A stretch of 34,070 bases of DNA from an uncultured Alphaproteobacteria bacterium (GTDB lineage: Bacteria; Pseudomonadota; Alphaproteobacteria; Caulobacterales; Aquidulcibacteraceae). The stretch covers positions 1 to 34,070 of the forward strand of contig CADEDG010000021.1 in the NCBI GenBank assembly GCA_902826035.1, given 5' to 3'. The translations under genes and the position numbers were made by a program. Shown here piece by piece: positions 25,918 through 34,062 of this stretch; position 1 is the first letter of the stretch; each line of letters begins with the position of its first letter. A model generated the notes under the pieces. It made no database searches. It was given only the letters and a program-made list of their open reading frames with translations, and had not been told where the DNA came from.

Positions 25918-27237
25918 TTGCGAACAATTCTCTTCGTTGCTGGAATTTTGCTTTCAGCATGCGCCTCGTCGTCCGAGCCTTCGCGCACAGCTGGCGATGT
26001 GTTCCGCGACTGTGCGGAGTGCCCCGAGATGGTGGCGATCTCCGGCGGCCAGTTCATGATGGGGGACTTCTACAGCGAGAGCGGACGCCCCATACATCGC
26101 GAGAGTGTGGCGGATTTCGCAATCGGCCAACATGAAGTGACCTTCGACGAGTGGGAAGCGTGCGTGCGCGGTGGCGGCTGCCGCTCCAATCCCAATCCGA
26201 ACGATCAAGGCTGGGGGCGTGGGCGCCGACCCGTGATCAACGTGTCCTGGAACGACGCTCAGGAATATGTGCTTTGGCTCTCGGCGCACACCGGCCAGAG
26301 TTACCGCCTGCCGAATGACGCGGAGTGGGAATACGCCGACCAAGCGCCGCGCGATTCTCCTTTCAGCCATCACCAACCGGGACGCGTTACCGCGTCCTCC
26401 CAAGATCGAGATTCGCCCGATTCTCAGGGGACGGTTCCGGTCGGTTCATATCAGCCGAACTATTTCGGCATCCACGACAAGCCAGGCAATGTCGACGAGT
26501 GGGTGCAAGATGAATGGGAGCCAGATTACCGAGTTCGGCGCGGGTTGAATTGGCGTCACATTAGTGGAGAAATTGTTTATCAGCGCACTTCCGGGCAATC
26601 GGACGAGCACAGCGAAGTGACCGGCTTCCGTGTCGCGCGCGCGCTCACCGGCGTGCGCAACCCAAATCCACTTCCAACACCGCTTTCTGGTCCGCTCGAA
26701 CCGCCCCTGGAGGGCGGCTATTATGTTTACGACGGTTTCCGCGCCGGCGGTTGCGGAGAGAACCAGAGCCCCGTGGCGCTCACCAGCGATGTGGCCCTTC
26801 ACGCCTCGCGCAACCCGGCCACACCAATTGTTGCAATCGCGCGAAGCGGCGAGACCGTCACCATTGTCGATTGCCGCGTTCACTTTCGGCCAATTCGCGG
26901 TGAAGTGCTGCGGACCGATTACGGTTTCGAGGCGGGCCGCCCTGTCTACTTGCTCTACGACAACAAAAGTGAATGGGACACGGAGGACTTCGAACATACC
27001 GACGTGATCGATTTCGTATGGCATCAGGGCGACATCATCAGCGTCAATTTCGAGTATCCCGAGGATCTGTTCAGCTGGGCGCCGGTTGGGCCTGGGATGT
27101 CGGGGCCATTGCTGCAAGACGGCGCCGGCGGAGGCTGCTGGTATCAGCTGGAAACGCGCGGCGTTCGCGCCTGGGGGCAAAGCGCGGACCTCGATTGTTT
27201 CTGGACCCGTCGTCGCTATGGGGCGGCCGAAGAATGA
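25918..27237 (+). CDS. Formylglycine-generating-enzyme-like (SUMF1-fold) lipoprotein
   Basis: 439 residues from a TTG at 25918, which follows AAAGGGG and opens a lipoprotein signal (MRTILFVAGILLSACASS). A GTG at 25888 is the alternative. Residues about 35-240 are an FGE-sulfatase/SUMF1-type domain: MVAISGGQFMMGDFYSESGR, IGQHEVTFDEWEAC, PVINVSWNDAQEYVLWLS, YRLPNDAEWEYADQ, FGIHDKPGNVDEWVQDEW and GFRVARAL. The usual RGGSW is RRGLNW, and no catalytic cysteine pair of true FGE is seen, so a binding or structural role is likelier. Residues about 255-439 are an extra beta-rich domain with several cysteines and no recognised family. Confidence 0.82.
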   Translation: MRTILFVAGILLSACASSSEPSRTAGDVFRDCAECPEMVAISGGQFMMGDFYSESGRPIHRESVADFAIGQHEVTFDEWEACVRGGGCRSNPNPNDQGWGRGRRPVINVSWNDAQEYVLWLSAHTGQSYRLPNDAEWEYADQAPRDSPFSHHQPGRVTASSQDRDSPDSQGTVPVGSYQPNYFGIHDKPGNVDEWVQDEWEPDYRVRRGLNWRHISGEIVYQRTSGQSDEHSEVTGFRVARALTGVRNPNPLPTPLSGPLEPPLEGGYYVYDGFRAGGCGENQSPVALTSDVALHASRNPATPIVAIARSGETVTIVDCRVHFRPIRGEVLRTDYGFEAGRPVYLLYDNKSEWDTEDFEHTDVIDFVWHQGDIISVNFEYPEDLFSWAPVGPGMSGPLLQDGAGGGCWYQLETRGVRAWGQSADLDCFWTRRRYGAAEE

Positions 27238-27299
27238 GGCGCGAAGCGCTGTGCTGTAGCGGTTGCCGAACTCCCACGCGCCGTTTGCGAACAGCGACC

Positions 27300-27641
27300 C
27301 TACCGCCCCCTGCCCGCCTTCACGCGTTTCTTCTGCGAGCCGCAGAGGTTTGACACCGCGCCAGTGACGCCGGCTTTGCGCATGGCTTCTTCGGCTTTGT
27401 CCATATCCCATTGCGGCACGTAGAGGATGCGGTCCTCGGCCTTAACGTGCTTTAACCGTTTGGCCGCGCGTTCGAGGTGCTTGACCGACCCAGTGCGGTC
27501 GACCGTCTCGGCCTTCTTGCTGTCCTTGGCCTCGCGCGCCAAGCGGCGCCGCTTCGCCAAAGCCGGTTCGAAGAAACACAAATTGTCGGGGAGCACTTCA
27601 CCTCGGTCGATGAAGTTCTTACTCCAGCGTACGCGCGCCAT
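27300..27641 (-). CDS. Small basic hypothetical protein
   Basis: 113 residues, unrecognised, strongly basic (rich in Lys and Arg). N-terminus ARVRWSKNFIDRGEVLPDNL followed by CFFEPALAKRRRLAREA; middle helix HLERAAKRLKHVKAEDR; then ILYVPQWDMDKAEEAMRKAG and a tail CGSQKKRVKAGRGR. A GGGGG stretch precedes the ATG. No membrane segment. The composition suggests nucleic acid or ribosome binding. It faces the lipoprotein gene convergently (62-bp gap). Confidence 0.55.
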   Translation of the reverse strand: MARVRWSKNFIDRGEVLPDNLCFFEPALAKRRRLAREAKDSKKAETVDRTGSVKHLERAAKRLKHVKAEDRILYVPQWDMDKAEEAMRKAGVTGAVSNLCGSQKKRVKAGRGR

Positions 27642-27784
27642 GACGCCCCCGTCATGTGGAAAGAACCACTCTGATTCGGGTACATGTGTTCGCGCGGCTC
27701 GCCAAGCGTTAGGGCTGTAACGCTTCGCAAGCGCAACGATCTTCCGCTGAGAGAGAGCAACTCTGCGCGCTCACGCCGTCGCCC

Positions 27785-27801
27785 TCAGTTAGCCTAACTG
27801 A
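27785..27801. promoter_or_regulatory. Perfect 17-bp palindrome tcagttag-c-ctaactga
   Basis: Two exact 8-base arms around one central base in the 304-bp gap between the basic protein and the toxin-antitoxin pair. It is too short-looped to be a hairpin terminator, and the symmetry suits a dimeric regulator. The regulator is unknown. The stretch 27642-27784 shows nothing else I can name. Confidence 0.4.
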
Positions 27802-27819
27802 ACAAGGCGCCGACGGAGC

Positions 27820-27842
27820 GCCGGCATCTTACCGGCTCTTTT
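27820..27842 (+). terminator. Weak plus-strand terminator
   Basis: gccgg-catctta-ccggc followed by tctttt; flanking ga/tc can extend the stem past one mismatch. No plus-strand gene ends immediately upstream. Confidence 0.35.
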
Positions 27843-27853
27843 CCCAACCGACC

Positions 27854-27879
27854 AAAAAAAAAGCCGGCTGGAGGCCGGC
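27854..27879 (-). terminator. Strong minus-strand rho-independent terminator
   Basis: On the minus strand gccggc-ctcca-gccggc is followed by nine consecutive T. No protein-coding gene reads into it from the right on that strand, so it either ends an antisense or small RNA that starts near the antitoxin promoter, or it blocks read-through from further right. Confidence 0.65.
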
Positions 27880-27908
27880 GGTTCCGTCAAAGCGCTAGTT
27901 GGGTCGAG

Positions 27909-27940
27909 TTGACACTGATGCACTGATATAATATACAGTG
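27909..27940 (+). promoter_or_regulatory. Promoter and operator of the toxin-antitoxin operon, near-leaderless
   Basis: ttgaca (27909-27914), a 17-bp spacer and tataca (27932-27937) make a good sigma70 promoter. Transcription would begin near 27944, only about 2 bases before the antitoxin ATG at 27946, and no Shine-Dalgarno is present, so the mRNA is probably leaderless. Two direct copies of cactgat (27913 and 27921) and an inverted cagtg (27936-27940) overlap the promoter, fitting autorepression by the RHH antitoxin. Confidence 0.65.
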
Positions 27941-27945
27941 TAACA

Positions 27946-28344
27946 ATGGCCAATGTGACCATCACCCTGGATGACGCGCTGCTCGCCCGCACCCGCCGCG
28001 AGGCGGATCAGGCGGGCAAGAGCCTTTCGCGTTACCTCGCCGATCTGATCGCGGCCGAGGAAGAGCGCCTGCAGACGGCGCGGATGAGCGCCATGGATAA
28101 TTTCCTGGCCCTTGCCGAGCACGTCCCCCTGGACCGCCCCGATTGGAAATTTGACCGCGATGAAATCTATGACCGCCCTTATCCTGGTGGATGCGAACGT
28201 CATTCTCTACAGCCTGGATCGGGTGCAAGCGGCCAAGCAGGCGCGGTGCGCGGCGTGGCTGAGCGCGCTGACGGCGGCGAATTCGATCACGGTCAGCCCG
28301 CAAGTGTGCAACGAAACACGAAGCGCGGCCGAAAGAAAACTTAA
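27946..28344 (+). CDS. RHH-type antitoxin of a PIN-domain toxin-antitoxin pair
   Basis: 132 residues in the open frame. Residues 1-45 are a CopG/RHH DNA-binding domain: ANVTITLDDALLARTRREAD and GKSLSRYLADLIAAEEERLQ. Residues about 46-80 (MSAMDNFLALAEHVPLDRPDW to KFDRDEIYDR) would be the toxin-neutralising part. The last 50 or so residues lie in the region that also encodes the toxin in another frame and look like out-of-frame coding (GSGASGQAGAVRGVAERADG). Such antitoxins usually end about where the toxin starts. So the tail may be a natural overprinted extension, or a frame change has removed the normal stop codon. Confidence 0.8.
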   Translation: MANVTITLDDALLARTRREADQAGKSLSRYLADLIAAEEERLQTARMSAMDNFLALAEHVPLDRPDWKFDRDEIYDRPYPGGCERHSLQPGSGASGQAGAVRGVAERADGGEFDHGQPASVQRNTKRGRKKT

Positions 28345-28606
28345 GCTGCCGCGTGCGCAGGCGCAGGCGGCGGCGCTTGCGCTGCTGCCCTGGTGCAATG
28401 CGCCGCTCGGGCCGAACGAAGTGCGCGCGGCGATCAACATCGAAGCGCGATGGAACACCTCGTGGTGGGATGCGGTGCTGCTGGCCTCCGCAATCGCTGC
28501 GGGCTGCACACATTTTCTCACCGAGGATAAGCAATCGGCGCCGGTGATCGAGGGGGTGAAGATCGTCGATCCGTTTGTGGTGACGCCGGAGGCGGTGCTG
28601 GGGTGA
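28160..28606 (+). CDS. PIN-domain toxin (VapC-like)
   Basis: 148 residues from the ATG at 28160; an in-frame ATG at 28169 is equally possible. The PIN fold is clear: first Asp in LILVDANVILYSLD, the conserved Glu in VCNETRSA, the third acidic residue in SWWDAVLLASA and the fourth in FLTEDKQ. These bind the metal for ribonuclease activity, usually on tRNA or rRNA. The gene overlaps the antitoxin frame by about 185 bases, far more than the usual few. Confidence 0.9.
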   Translation: MKSMTALILVDANVILYSLDRVQAAKQARCAAWLSALTAANSITVSPQVCNETRSAAERKLKLPRAQAQAAALALLPWCNAPLGPNEVRAAINIEARWNTSWWDAVLLASAIAAGCTHFLTEDKQSAPVIEGVKIVDPFVVTPEAVLG

Positions 28607-28717
28607 GGTGAGGCTGGGTCCTGGCAGAGGGCTTTGGCTAACCGGGACGTTGCCGCTCTTGTGATTTGGTCTGTCCCGAAGAGGCGCTAAAGTGTCTTTG
28701 CAATCGCGGGTAAAGCA

Positions 28718-29461
28718 GTGAACAATCATCGACGGTTGGCATCCCTGAGCGTTGTTGCCCTCGCGCTAGGCATGTCGCTCTTCGCGTCCAACGCCGGTCT
28801 CGCGCAAAGTTCGTCGCAAACTTTGAACGGCCCGACCTACAGTTCGCGGACCATTCGGCGCGCGGAAATCGCTGGCATTCATCTTGGCATGTCGCCGCAG
28901 AGCGTCGCGGATGCGATGAACGAGCGTCGCTTCCGATTTCGCAATCCTTCTGGAATTGAAGGAGCGGGATTCTACGAGTCCGACGATCAACGCATCTGGC
29001 TATCAGTGAGCTATTCAGAAAATGACGATCAGCCCTTCGTCCAATCGTTTATCTATCATGTCGTCAACTACAGCGCAGAACAGGCGGCGGCCATAGCTGA
29101 ACGTAGGTCGGAACTGCTTTCGCTCTTGGGAGAGCCAACGCTGTGGACCAGATGGGTCAATGAACGGGGGGAAATCGGCGACCAGTTCGTCTACGCGCCT
29201 AGACGACAACTGATCGAACAGCTGGCCGAGGCGCAAAGCTGCTACGCCAACTGGGAATGTGTCTCTATGCTTCGGGATGTGGACTGCCGCCCGCTTGTTC
29301 GCCGAGTTCGTGTCCCTGTTATGCAGGGTAGCTTTGGCCACCGCTCGCTATCCGTGACCGTGACCGACTATGCTGATGAGGCACGAGCGCTGCTTGGGGA
29401 AGAGAGGTTCCGACGACGCGACTTATCGCGAACCGCCTGTGCTGTGCCGTCTATCCATTAG
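28718..29461 (+). CDS. Hypothetical exported protein
   Basis: 247 residues from a GTG start; not recognised. A signal peptide (about 1-30: LASLSVVALALGMSLFASNA then GLAQ) directs export. The mature part begins with SSRTIRRAEIAGIHLGMSPQ and SVADAMNERRF, a pattern of proteins with a short repeat-like fold, and has cysteines at SCYANWEC and DCRPL that could form disulfides. The 110 bp before it (28607-28717) show no clear promoter. Confidence 0.75.
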   Translation: MNNHRRLASLSVVALALGMSLFASNAGLAQSSSQTLNGPTYSSRTIRRAEIAGIHLGMSPQSVADAMNERRFRFRNPSGIEGAGFYESDDQRIWLSVSYSENDDQPFVQSFIYHVVNYSAEQAAAIAERRSELLSLLGEPTLWTRWVNERGEIGDQFVYAPRRQLIEQLAEAQSCYANWECVSMLRDVDCRPLVRRVRVPVMQGSFGHRSLSVTVTDYADEARALLGEERFRRRDLSRTACAVPSIH

Positions 29462-29476
29462 GACCGAATGACTGAT

Positions 29477-29495
29477 CGCGACCGCCCCGGTCGCG
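29477..29495. other. GC-rich hairpin after the exported protein gene
   Basis: cgcgacc-gcccc-ggtcgcg, a perfect 7-bp stem 16 bases after the stop codon, with no T-run. It may mark the transcript end of the upstream gene or a processing site in the ychF leader. Confidence 0.35.
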
Positions 29496-29637
29496 CCGGG
29501 CCGCTCCGCGCTTATGAGTTATGGCGCAGGCAAAACCGCACCCCGGTCAGCCTTATCGCATGGCAAATCCGAGCCCAGCGCGCTAAAGAGCCGCCCTTCT
29601 CCGCCGAAGCGGCGAGAACCCGAGCTTTGAGGAACAC

Positions 29638-30735
29638 ATGGGTTTCAAATGCGGCATTGTCGGCTTGCCTAACGTTGGCAAGTCCACGCTCTTCAATGCG
29701 CTGACGCGGACGGCGGCGGCGCAGGCGGCGAACTATCCGTTTTGCACCATCGAGCCGAATGTCGGCGAGGTGGCGATGCCGGAGCCGCGGCTGGAGGCGC
29801 TGGCGAAAATCGCCGGCTCCAAGGAGATCATCCCGACGCGGATGAACTTCGTCGATATCGCGGGACTTGTTCGGGGCGCTTCCAAGGGCGAGGGCCTGGG
29901 CAATCAATTCCTCGCCACCATCCGCGAATGCGACGCTATCGCCTACGTGCTGCGCTGTTTTGAGAATGACGACATCACCCATGTCGAAGGCCGCATTGAT
30001 CCGATTAGCGATGCGGAAACCGTCGAAACCGAATTGATGCTCGCCGATCTCGAAAGCCTGGAAAAGCGCGTTGCCGCGCTGGAGAAGAAAGCCAAGGGCG
30101 GCGACAAGGAAGCAAAGCTCACGCTCGACCTGGTGCTGCGCGCCAAGGCGCTGCTGGAAGAAGGCAAGCCGGCGCGCCATACCAAGCGCGCGGCGGAGGA
30201 AGAGAAAGCCTTCGCCATGCTGCAGCTGCTGACGGCGCTGCCGGTGTTGTACGTTTGTAACGTCAACGAAGACGACGCGGCCAAGGGCAACGAGCAGTCA
30301 CGCGCCGTCGAAGCACGCGCCAAGCAGGAGCACGCTGCCTGCGTGACCATCTGCGCGCAGATGGAGGCCGAGTTCGCCGCGCTCAACGACGAGGAGCAAG
30401 CCGAATTCCTAGCCGCGGCGGGCCTCGAAGAATCCGGTCTCAACCGTCTGATCCACGCCGGCTACGATCTGCTCGGCCTGCAAACCTATTTCACCGTCGG
30501 CCCCAAGGAAGCCCGGGCTTGGACCATCCACAAGGGCGACACCGCCCCGCAAGCCGCCGGCGTCATCCACACCGATTTCGAAAAAGGCTTCATCCGCGCC
30601 GAAACCATCGCCTTCGCCGATTTCGTCGCCTGCAAGGGCGAACAAGGCGCCAAGGAAGCAGGCAAGATGCGGCTTGAAGGCAAGGATTACATCGTCCGCG
30701 AAGGCGACGTGATGCATTTCAGGTTCAGTTCGTAG
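29638..30735 (+). CDS. ychF: Redox-regulated ATPase YchF (Obg-like)
   Basis: 365 residues, the usual length. Obg-family P-loop ATPase associated with ribosomes. G1 motif [16 protein letters not shown]2/G3 region [21 protein letters not shown], and the G4-equivalent NVNE, which gives YchF its preference for ATP over GTP. A coiled-coil insertion covers about residues 130-180. The C-terminal TGS domain begins [20 protein letters not shown] and ends [15 protein letters not shown] precedes the ATG. The often neighbouring pth gene is not present here. Confidence 0.97.
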   Translation: MGFKCGIVGLPNVGKSTLFNALTRTAAAQAANYPFCTIEPNVGEVAMPEPRLEALAKIAGSKEIIPTRMNFVDIAGLVRGASKGEGLGNQFLATIRECDAIAYVLRCFENDDITHVEGRIDPISDAETVETELMLADLESLEKRVAALEKKAKGGDKEAKLTLDLVLRAKALLEEGKPARHTKRAAEEEKAFAMLQLLTALPVLYVCNVNEDDAAKGNEQSRAVEARAKQEHAACVTICAQMEAEFAALNDEEQAEFLAAAGLEESGLNRLIHAGYDLLGLQTYFTVGPKEARAWTIHKGDTAPQAAGVIHTDFEKGFIRAETIAFADFVACKGEQGAKEAGKMRLEGKDYIVREGDVMHFRFSS

Positions 30736-30768
30736 GCCCCCCGGCCTCGCAGTTCGCGGATTCAGGGC

Positions 30769-31758
30769 TCAATCCGAGATCGTTGCCCGCAACCCGGTCT
30801 GAGAACCTGGAATACGAGAGCCAGTTCGGAGGCGATCGCGAATGTCGAGATAGACAACGCTCCGCTCGTAGTCGATCGCGAGGCCGCGCGTCTGAGAAAG
30901 CACGTCCATGCCGATGAGCAAGGTGGGTTCGTCGCGGAGTTGCCAAAGGTCGAAAATGTGGAAGTCTCCGACAAATGCCGCAATCCCTCGGACCTCAAGT
31001 CTACCCATCGACATGCGCGGGATAAATATTCCATCCGAAAGCAAGATCGGCGGTCCGGCGCTGACCGAAACCACGTCGTCGATGCGCGTAGGATTGCGGC
31101 GAGTGTGCGCACTGATCGCATTTCGCAGCGCGAGATTGGCGAGGGAAGAATCGGAGCCGGTGTCCAGCAAAACATTCACCCTCACGCCCTCGATGCGTCC
31201 AGGCGCCACCACAAGGTGCCCAAATCGAAGCTGACCGCGGATCGTCTCCCATCCGCGCAAGCGCGGTGCGTTCTGAGACGGAATAATCTCGATGCAATCG
31301 CGCTCGAAATCCAAGCGCAACCGGCGACCGCGCATTCCGTCCACGCCGAGAAGGCCATGCTCACCCGCCAGTACGGCGCCCTGCAACAGAGGCATCGCGC
31401 CGCCGCCCAATTGGAGCCGCCCGTACTCAAGCGACGCAACATTGGCCAACGGAGCGGGGGCGGCGCCGTAGACTGAATGCACCTCCCCGGTGCTGGTTGC
31501 GATCACCCCAAGCCGCTCCGCCAAATTTTGCGAAAGCACCGACCGGTTAGCGCCGGTATCGACAATAAAGCGAAACGGGCCTTGACCGTTGACCGTGACC
31601 GGAGCGACGACCCGACCCATTCTATCAGACCGTGTCGGACCAGCGGCAAAATCCGCTGGAGACGGCTGCTGAAAGGCGGGAGCGGAAATGCATTCAGCAT
31701 CGGCGAGCGACGCCCACCCTAGGCAGAATGCCACAGTCAAAAATAGGAACCACCGCAT
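30769..31758 (-). CDS. Retropepsin-like aspartic protease with two catalytic lobes, exported
   Basis: 329 residues from the ATG at 31758, giving a clean signal peptide (RWFLFLTVAFCLGWASLADA); an ATG at 31800 would bury it. Two retropepsin-type half domains in one chain: the first with FRFIVDTGANRSVLS (about 65-80) and the second with NVLLDTGSDSSLAN (about 195-210). Each DTG supplies one catalytic Asp, so the protein can form an intramolecular pseudo-dimer. GLLGVDGM and LLIGMDVLS mark the psi-loop partners of each half. Periplasmic; substrate unknown. Confidence 0.88.
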   Translation of the reverse strand: MRWFLFLTVAFCLGWASLADAECISAPAFQQPSPADFAAGPTRSDRMGRVVAPVTVNGQGPFRFIVDTGANRSVLSQNLAERLGVIATSTGEVHSVYGAAPAPLANVASLEYGRLQLGGGAMPLLQGAVLAGEHGLLGVDGMRGRRLRLDFERDCIEIIPSQNAPRLRGWETIRGQLRFGHLVVAPGRIEGVRVNVLLDTGSDSSLANLALRNAISAHTRRNPTRIDDVVSVSAGPPILLSDGIFIPRMSMGRLEVRGIAAFVGDFHIFDLWQLRDEPTLLIGMDVLSQTRGLAIDYERSVVYLDIRDRLRTGSRIPGSQTGLRATISD

Positions 31759-31863
31759 GGCGACACAATGATCCGATCCGCTGCCCCCCGCCAGTAACAT
31801 TCAGATCAACTTCCCGCGAGTGCCGCGCTCGACGAACAGCGTGCGGCGTGCGACGGATGGCAG

Positions 31864-32526
31864 ATGAGTGGCGCAAAGATCCTCAAAAGCGGAATCGATG
31901 GCTTTTCCCTCCCTGCACTTTCCTTCGAGGCTGGCCCGGCGTGCATCGGCGGCGTAGTCGTCATCCAGGAGATTTTCGGCCTTACCGCCCACATCGCCGA
32001 GATGTGCGCCGCTTTCGTCAAAGCTGGCTACGATGTGCTAGCGCCGGGCTTGTTCGAGCGCGTCGAGGCCAGCTTTCACACCGAGATGTCGCCCGAGGGC
32101 ATGCAGAAGGGCCTTGCTGCGGTGCGCGCCTGTTCGTGGGATCAAGTCGCCAGCGATGTGCAAGCTGCAATCGATGCTTTGCCGAAGCCGGTTTACGTGA
32201 CGGGGTTCTGCTACGGCGGCGCGATCTCTTGGCTCGCGGCTGGGCGCTGCACCGGCGTCAGCGCCGTTTCGTGCTTCTATGGGCGCCTGATCGCCGGCAT
32301 GCTGGACGAAGAACCCAAGGCGCCGGTGATGCTGCACTATGGCGCCCGCGATCACAGCATCCCCATGGAGAGCGTCGAATGCGTGCGCGCCGCTGCGCCG
32401 AATTCGCCGCTCTATCTCTACGACGCGGGCCACGGTTTTTGCCGCGATGGGAGCAGCGATTTCGATGCTGCTGCACGCGATCTAGCAATGGCGCGTACGA
32501 TCGATTGGTTCGCGCGCTGGCGTTAG
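31864..32526 (+). CDS. Dienelactone hydrolase family protein
   Basis: 220 residues. Alpha/beta hydrolase with a cysteine nucleophile: GFCYGGAI (Cys in place of Ser), an early Glu in VVIQEIFGLT that activates it, an Asp in YGARDHSIP and His in DAGHGFCRD. Family members open dienelactone or related carboxylic esters, but the substrate here is not given by context. Divergent from the retropepsin-like gene, and it ends 6 bp from the convergent DUF3052 gene. Confidence 0.92.
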   Translation: MSGAKILKSGIDGFSLPALSFEAGPACIGGVVVIQEIFGLTAHIAEMCAAFVKAGYDVLAPGLFERVEASFHTEMSPEGMQKGLAAVRACSWDQVASDVQAAIDALPKPVYVTGFCYGGAISWLAAGRCTGVSAVSCFYGRLIAGMLDEEPKAPVMLHYGARDHSIPMESVECVRAAAPNSPLYLYDAGHGFCRDGSSDFDAAARDLAMARTIDWFARWR

Positions 32527-32532
32527 AGCGAG

Positions 32533-32937
32533 TCAGCGCAGCTTCTTGCGGACCACCAGCTTGAGGCCAGACCAGGTCGCATCCACCGCGCACACCTTGA
32601 CATCGACGAATCCCAAAGGCAGCGCGATGGTCCGGATCGTATCCTCGGTGATGTCGGTGTCCATCTTGGCGGCCTTCTTGGGCCACGAGACCCAGACCAT
32701 GCCGTCGCTGGCGAGCAGGCTGCGGAGCTTCTTCAGGTCGGCTTCGAGCTTGGCGGCGCTGGTGTGGAACACATGGGCCGCCACCAGATCCTTGCCGGGC
32801 CGCGCCAGATAGCGCGGGCACGCATGTTCCTCGATTTCGGCGCGCACGCTCTCGGGCATGCCCCTCGCCCAGAGCGCCCCGCCCTCCTTCAGCCCCAGCT
32901 TCTTCGCCAGAGGCGTGCCTGAATAGCCGACTGGCAT
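32533..32937 (-). CDS. DUF3052-family protein
   Basis: 134 residues. The family pattern is visible: [17 protein letters not shown] at the start, a middle [20 protein letters not shown], then [20 protein letters not shown] and the C-terminal [20 protein letters not shown]. Cytoplasmic, function unknown. Divergent from rpmE across 90 bp. Confidence 0.85.
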   Translation of the reverse strand: MPVGYSGTPLAKKLGLKEGGALWARGMPESVRAEIEEHACPRYLARPGKDLVAAHVFHTSAAKLEADLKKLRSLLASDGMVWVSWPKKAAKMDTDITEDTIRTIALPLGFVDVKVCAVDATWSGLKLVVRKKLR

Positions 32938-33027
32938 GGGTCTCCCGCGCTTGCTGTTTCAGCGCCTTTCGGCTATCAGCCCCGCTTCCCGATTTCCAGG
33001 ACCCCTTTTCTTAGAATTTGGCGCGCC

Positions 33028-33261
33028 ATGAAGACCGAAGGCCACCCCGACTATCATTTCATCACTGTCCAGATGACGGACGGGACCACGTTCAAGACCC
33101 GCTCGACCTATGGCGAGGAAGGCGCGACCCTGGCGCTCGAAATCGACCCGAAAGTCCACCCGGCCTGGACCGGCGGCAACCAAACGCTGCTCGACCGCGG
33201 CGGCCGCGTCTCCCGCTTCAACGACAAGTTCGGCGGGTTCATGAAGAAGAAGGAAGGCTGA
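33028..33261 (+). CDS. rpmE: 50S ribosomal protein L31 (zinc-free type)
   Basis: 77 residues. The family core is [20 protein letters not shown] then [18 protein letters not shown], and a basic end. There is no cysteine, so this is the zinc-independent form of L31. A possible -10 tagaat (33012-33017) sits only 10 bases before the ATG, so the mRNA may have little or no leader. Its 3' end faces rcdA convergently. Confidence 0.95.
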   Translation: MKTEGHPDYHFITVQMTDGTTFKTRSTYGEEGATLALEIDPKVHPAWTGGNQTLLDRGGRVSRFNDKFGGFMKKKEG

Positions 33262-33292
33262 GGACCCCCTGCGTTAGGCGCCTGCGCTTGCT

Positions 33293-33817
33293 TCAGCGCC
33301 CGAATGCGGCGTTGAGCTTCGCCATCTGGTCCGAGACCGGATTTCCAGCCGGCGCTTCCCCGCTTTCACTGTACATGGTCTCGTCGAGACGGCGCACGCG
33401 TTCGTAGATGGCGGCGCCGCGCGCGATCAGCGTCTTCAGCGCTTCTGGCAATTCGTCCGACCCGGCAAAGCTTGGCGTGGGTGCCGGTTCGCGTGAGATC
33501 AGACGATATTTGTCGGAAGCCGCGTCGTTCAGCGGAATTTCTCCGTCGCGCACCGCCCGCTGCACCAGGAGCCAAGACGCCACCTGCATCAGCCGCGTGG
33601 TGAGGCGCATGCTCTCCCCGGCGTATGCCAAGGCCGCCGCGCGCGAGAGCCGCTTGGAGGCCGCGCGGCCGGGTCCGTCGAGATAGGCCGCACTTTCCTC
33701 AACCAGCGCCATGCCCTCCTTGAAAGTGCGCTCGAACACTTCCGATTTGGCGAAATCCATGGCGCGGCGCGCGTCGAAACCGCCGCTGGTTGGAGAAGGC
33801 TGGGTCTTATCGGTCAT
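33293..33817 (-). CDS. rcdA: DUF1465 protein, regulator of CtrA degradation
   Basis: 174 residues from the ATG at 33817 (a TTG six codons upstream is rejected). DUF1465 is the family of Caulobacter RcdA, an adaptor that, with CpdR and PopA, helps deliver CtrA to the ClpXP protease during the cell cycle. The typical helical core is seen: FERTFKEGMALVEESAAYLD, AALAYAGESMRLTTRLMQVASW and LIARGAAIYERVRRLDE, followed by a flexible C-terminus. DUF1192 lies immediately upstream on the same strand. No other CtrA-pathway gene is in the window, so the role is inferred from family and neighbourhood. Confidence 0.85.
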   Translation of the reverse strand: MTDKTQPSPTSGGFDARRAMDFAKSEVFERTFKEGMALVEESAAYLDGPGRAASKRLSRAAALAYAGESMRLTTRLMQVASWLLVQRAVRDGEIPLNDAASDKYRLISREPAPTPSFAGSDELPEALKTLIARGAAIYERVRRLDETMYSESGEAPAGNPVSDQMAKLNAAFGR

Positions 33818-33861
33818 GGCCGCCAAAGCTCGCAAGAGGCGGGCCGAGACCGCCGGTCTGG

Positions 33862-34062
33862 TTAAGACGGCCGCGCCGAGAACACGGAATCCGCCGCCGC
33901 GCGCTGCGCCCGCTTGGCTGCGATCGCCTTTTCGCAGAGCGCGATCTCGGATTGCAGACGTTCAATGCGATCCTCCAAATCCCCGATCGAGGCCGTCTCC
34001 AATTGCAGCTCAAGCGAAACCGCCTTCTTGACCGGGGGAGCAAAGGGATCGTCGTCGAACAT
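33862..34062 (-). CDS. DUF1192-family small protein
   Basis: 66 residues. Acidic start FDDDPFAPPVKKA, then one long helix (about 15-55, LELQLETASIGDLEDRIERL and onwards) that should form a coiled coil. Common in alphaproteobacteria beside the DUF1465 gene; function unknown. It starts 8 bases from the window edge, so its promoter is outside. It lies 44 bp upstream of rcdA and is probably co-transcribed. Confidence 0.88.
   Translation of the reverse strand: MFDDDPFAPPVKKAVSLELQLETASIGDLEDRIERLQSEIALCEKAIAAKRAQRAAADSVFSARPS

Noticed and set aside
29468..29704. Small open frame before ychF
   Set aside because: Its end overlaps the ychF start region, its composition is low-quality, and it contains the hairpin at 29477-29495.
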